The notes under the pieces are model-generated. The model saw nothing but the letters and a program-made list of their open reading frames with translations. It was not told where the DNA came from and did no database searches. The translations under genes were made by a program, and so were the position numbers. From positions 1-7,864 of the forward strand of contig JALOMK010000097.1 in NCBI GenBank assembly GCA_025455505.1: a stretch of 7,864 bases of DNA, in the 5' to 3' direction. Below, in pieces: positions 5,274 to 7,864 of this stretch; within the stretch, counting starts at the first letter, position 1; every line of letters starts with the position of its first letter. The stretch comes from Bacteroidales bacterium. GTDB taxonomy: Bacteria; Bacteroidota; Bacteroidia; Bacteroidales; VadinHA17.

Positions 5274-6828
5274 AATGTTTTGGACCGGCCTTTATCTGCC
5301 TGATCATTATTGAAATTTCTGAAATAAGCAGCACTGTAAAGAGCAGCGCGAAAAGGATGAAAGTAGTAAGTACCGATCCTGACGTGATCTGCGACACTCC
5401 CTGGTCCACATGCATCAGGTCCTGAATAATCCATGGCTGCCTTCCCATTTCGGCCAGTATCCAGCCAAGCTGGCTCGAAATGTACGGGAGGGGGAGCGAA
5501 AGGAGAAGTATCCAAAGGAACCAGCGTTTCCCCTGAAGAGTCCCGCGGAAAAGATAAAAGAGAGCAAGCCCGAAAAGAAGCATAAAGAAGAAGCCGAGCA
5601 TTACCATTATATGGAAAGAGTAGAATGATACCGCAATATTGGGTATTGCCTCCTCCGGCTTATCAATAGCCGAGTATCCGAAATACCTGAAATAATCTTC
5701 CTGGAACTCTTTGTCGGCGAATATTTTCTTAATTGCATTCAGCTGAGTGGTGTCTCCTGTCATCCTTGCCCTCTTGTAATCGGTCAGTACACCCTTTGCA
5801 AAACGGCCGCGTTCCGCCTTCTCGGGCACCGACATTATGCCTTTTGACATGTTTCCATTGACATGATCCTTTATGCCCGGAACATAGACATCCCTGTCTC
5901 CGCCGGTAAGAACTGACAACAGCCCGGGTATCTCAATCCTGAAGATGAACTCCGGCATCACCCTGTCGCCGATCTTCTCATCGCTTTCCCTCAGCAGCCC
6001 GAAGGCTATGAGGCCGGCGTCGGATTTCCCTTCCGTCAGAGCCTCCATTGCAGCAAATTTAAGAGGCTGTACCCTCGACACTGTCCTGGCCGACTCATCG
6101 CCTGTGTATGCCGTCATTACAGATGCCAGAATGCCGAAAACGCCTGCGACAAGAATGCTCCTCTGAGCCATAAGTTCATGCCTCCGGCGGATTAGGAACC
6201 AGGAACTAATACTAAGAACAAATACTGCTGCCAGGACATAGCTCGACGATATTGTGTGAAGGAACTTGTCAACCGCTGCCTGGTTGAAAAGAACGGCCCA
6301 GAAACTGACCATTTCATTGCGGGCAGTTTCGGGATTGAATACCATCCCGACCGGATTCTGCATCCAGCCGTTGGCAACCAGGATCCACAGTGCCGACAGG
6401 TTTGAACCGAAAGCGACAAGCCAGGTCGATAAGAGATGCACTTTCCTGCTCACTTTGTTCCAGCCGAAGAACATTACAGCAATGAATGTCGATTCAAGGA
6501 AGAAGGCCAGAATTCCTTCAATTGCAAGCGGAGCTCCGAAAATATCTCCCACGAACCATGAATAATTCGACCAGTTTGTACCGAACTCGAACTCCAGAAT
6601 GATGCCTGTTGCAACTCCGATTGCAAAATTTATCCCGAAGAGTGTCATCCAGAACTTAACATGGCTTTTCCATTCCTCATTCCCGGTCTTGACGTATATT
6701 GTCTCCATAATTGCAAGTATGAATGACAATCCTAGCGTCAGCGGAACAAAGATCCAGTGGTAGATGGCTGTTAGCGCGAACTGGGCCCTCGACCAGTCAA
6801 CAAGGGAGGGATCTGCATTTTCAATCAT
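5272..6828 (-). CDS. cydA: Cytochrome bd quinol oxidase subunit I
   Basis: This 518-residue membrane subunit carries haems b558, b595 and d, oxidises quinol and reduces oxygen to water at low oxygen. The haem ligands expected from E. coli are all present: His24 (QFALTAIYHW) for b595, His191 (DKFLHTISSSY) and Met408 (SFHIMV) for b558, and Glu460 in LAEMGRQPW. Channel acids Glu104 (LAIEG) and Glu112 (FFLES) are kept. The quinol loop begins with GDESARTVSRVQPLKFAAMEA, with Lys257 and Glu262 conserved. The loop runs to about residue 398, so it is the long-Q type. The arginine before the b558 methionine in E. coli (SFRIM-like context) is His406 here. The ATG at 6828 overlaps the DUF4492 stop by 8 bp. 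The protein is full length with no frameshift. Confidence 0.96.
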   Translation of the reverse strand: MIENADPSLVDWSRAQFALTAIYHWIFVPLTLGLSFILAIMETIYVKTGNEEWKSHVKFWMTLFGINFAIGVATGIILEFEFGTNWSNYSWFVGDIFGAPLAIEGILAFFLESTFIAVMFFGWNKVSRKVHLLSTWLVAFGSNLSALWILVANGWMQNPVGMVFNPETARNEMVSFWAVLFNQAAVDKFLHTISSSYVLAAVFVLSISSWFLIRRRHELMAQRSILVAGVFGILASVMTAYTGDESARTVSRVQPLKFAAMEALTEGKSDAGLIAFGLLRESDEKIGDRVMPEFIFRIEIPGLLSVLTGGDRDVYVPGIKDHVNGNMSKGIMSVPEKAERGRFAKGVLTDYKRARMTGDTTQLNAIKKIFADKEFQEDYFRYFGYSAIDKPEEAIPNIAVSFYSFHIMVMLGFFFMLLFGLALFYLFRGTLQGKRWFLWILLLSLPLPYISSQLGWILAEMGRQPWIIQDLMHVDQGVSQITSGSVLTTFILFALLFTVLLISEISIMIRQIKAGPKH

Positions 6829-7060
6829 GACCTGAAGGTGTATTTGTTAGTTGTTCAATGACATAGTCGCTTCTTTCCCTGTCGTCGCTGAATTTTTCTT
6901 TCAGTATGTCGGGGAAGAAAAATATCTTAAGTATTGCAAACATTATGAACAGCTTGATTACAATGATCAGCCATACCCTCCTTCCCCACCACGACATGCC
7001 CCTGAAGCCTTCGAGGTAGAAATTCAGAATTGAAAGAAAATATCCCTTCAGGTTTTTCAT
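6821..7060 (-). CDS. DUF4492 family single-pass membrane protein, cyd operon
   Basis: This 79-residue small protein is encoded immediately before cydA, overlapping it by 8 bp. The N-terminus MKNLKGYFLSILNFYLEGFRGMSWWGRRVW is amphipathic and basic, followed by one membrane helix at about 31-50 (LIIVIKLFIMFAILKIFFFP) and an acidic tail SDDRERSDYVIEQLTN. The FYxxGFR and IKLFIMF motifs are those I recall for DUF4492, a family of unknown function found beside cydA in Bacteroidota and some Campylobacterota. The start at 7060 fits the family's usual N-terminus. An alternative ATG at 7090 adds ten residues, overlaps the upstream stop by 8 bp and has GAGG before it, so it may be the true start. A role in assembly or as an accessory subunit of the oxidase is inferred from context only. 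Confidence 0.85.
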   Translation of the reverse strand: MKNLKGYFLSILNFYLEGFRGMSWWGRRVWLIIVIKLFIMFAILKIFFFPDILKEKFSDDRERSDYVIEQLTNTPSGHD

Positions 7061-7082
7061 TTCAGGCTCTTTTGTTCCGTTG

Positions 7083-7864
7083 TTATGCATCTGCCTCATC
7101 GGCCGGCTCATCACTCTTAATCCCAAGCTTGCTGTCGCTCACCCCTAACTTTTCGGGTGAGAGCTGCGAAGTGATCTTCTGCACTGCCTTGAAATTATAA
7201 AAGAACTCCCTGGCAAAGACCCTCAGGACCGTGTAGGCAGGTATGCCGAGTATCATCCCCGGAATTCCAGCAGCAAAACCGGCGGCAAGGACCACGATGA
7301 AGATCTCCAGTGGATGAGCCCTTACGCTGTTTGAAAAAATAACTGGCTGGAATACAACATTATCGATGAGATGTGTAATTGCTTCAACTATTATCATATA
7401 GGTCACAAGGGGGATCACAACCGTGTTAATGTCAAGATGTATATGCGATGCCACCCCCATTATGATTGCAATGAAAAGCCCGAGCCATGGCCCCACATAC
7501 GGACTAACGTTTATAATCCCGAGTATGAGCCCCATAACAACAGCCTGCCTGAAATCAATGCCGATTATTGTCATGCCGATCGTGATGAGGATCATTATGC
7601 AGGTACTTTGTATCATTATCCCGATGAAATATCTCGTGAGAAGCTTCTTTATTGAAAACAGGGCCCTTGTGACATTGTCCGTATACTTGTCAGGAACCCA
7701 CATGAGTATCGATTCAAAGAACAACTGCTGGTCCTTCAGAAAGAAGAATGTTATGAATGAAATTGAGAAAGCGGCTATCACTATGCTGCCAAGGGTGCTG
7801 ATGAACGATCCCATCATATCCTGCACCATATTTATAGTGAGCACGCCCGAAACCTTGGCAGCAA
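7083..7864 (-). CDS. AI-2E family (PerM/YhhT-type) permease, C-terminal part
   Basis: The 259 C-terminal residues of a multi-pass membrane protein are visible; the frame stays open to the right edge, so the true start lies outside and the GTG at 7844 is internal. Family features are FIGIMIQSTCIMILITIG, then a helix pair around LGIINVSPYVGPWLG, then VVFQPVIFSNSVRAHPLEIF and AAGIPGMILGIPAYTVLRVF. This matches the AI-2E transporter family, whose members have been linked to autoinducer-2 export or cation/proton antiport, though most are uncharacterised. Full-length members have about 350 residues, so about 90 are missing. After the last helix comes a hydrophilic tail ending DEPADEADA. Its stop overlaps the alternative start of the DUF4492 gene, so it is co-transcribed with the cyd genes. 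The substrate cannot be inferred. Confidence 0.9.
   Translation of the reverse strand, partial: AAKVSGVLTINMVQDMMGSFISTLGSIVIAAFSISFITFFFLKDQQLFFESILMWVPDKYTDNVTRALFSIKKLLTRYFIGIMIQSTCIMILITIGMTIIGIDFRQAVVMGLILGIINVSPYVGPWLGLFIAIIMGVASHIHLDINTVVIPLVTYMIIVEAITHLIDNVVFQPVIFSNSVRAHPLEIFIVVLAAGFAAGIPGMILGIPAYTVLRVFAREFFYNFKAVQKITSQLSPEKLGVSDSKLGIKSDEPADEADA

Noticed and set aside
4940..5515. A 191-codon minus-strand frame spanning the cydA-cydB junction
   Set aside because: It is an alternate frame of two intact genes and is rich in Cys, Pro and Arg, as expected for a shadow.

Overview
The window looks like chromosomal DNA from a member of the Bacteroidota, probably Bacteroidales or Marinilabiliales. 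Four things point that way: a BT0820-type HAD protein, the order DUF4492-cydA-cydB, AT-rich leaders mostly without a strong Shine-Dalgarno sequence, and two upstream sites that match the Bacteroidota -7 promoter element TAnnTTTG exactly. The exact genus cannot be read from the sequence. All identifications rest on motif recognition by eye; no database search was possible.

Layout, left to right. Bases 1-417 (minus) hold the N-terminal part of a Soj/ParA chromosome-partitioning ATPase, cut by the left edge. Bases 418-659 are a 71% AT divergent intergenic region with an exact -7 element for parA, a short direct repeat and one DnaA-box match. Bases 660-1616 (plus) encode a YegS/DagK-type lipid kinase. 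Its 3' end overlaps by 11 bp a minus-strand pair read toward it: a BT0820-like HAD phosphatase (2702-3157) followed by a lipoprotein glutaminyl-peptide cyclotransferase (1606-2715). A short divergent promoter region (3158-3242) separates this pair from pssA (3243-3971, plus), a phosphatidylserine synthase.

The right half is a tightly packed minus-strand operon entering from beyond the right edge. It contains an AI-2E-family membrane permease (C-terminal part, 7083-7864), a DUF4492 single-pass protein (6821-7060), cydA (5272-6828), cydB (4129-5259), and a 38-codon single-pass membrane protein (3994-4110) that resembles the CydX accessory subunit in size and position. CydA and CydB form a cytochrome bd quinol oxidase, a high-affinity terminal oxidase used at low oxygen. 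The two small membrane proteins flank the oxidase genes and may be assembly or accessory subunits.

The remaining genes are mostly housekeeping: two lipid genes (lipid kinase and PssA), partitioning and periplasmic processing. I see no mobile element, CRISPR array, RNA gene or defence system. The observation most worth following is the unlabelled CydX-like small gene. After it come the departures of CydA and CydB from the Escherichia coli channel and haem-site residues.
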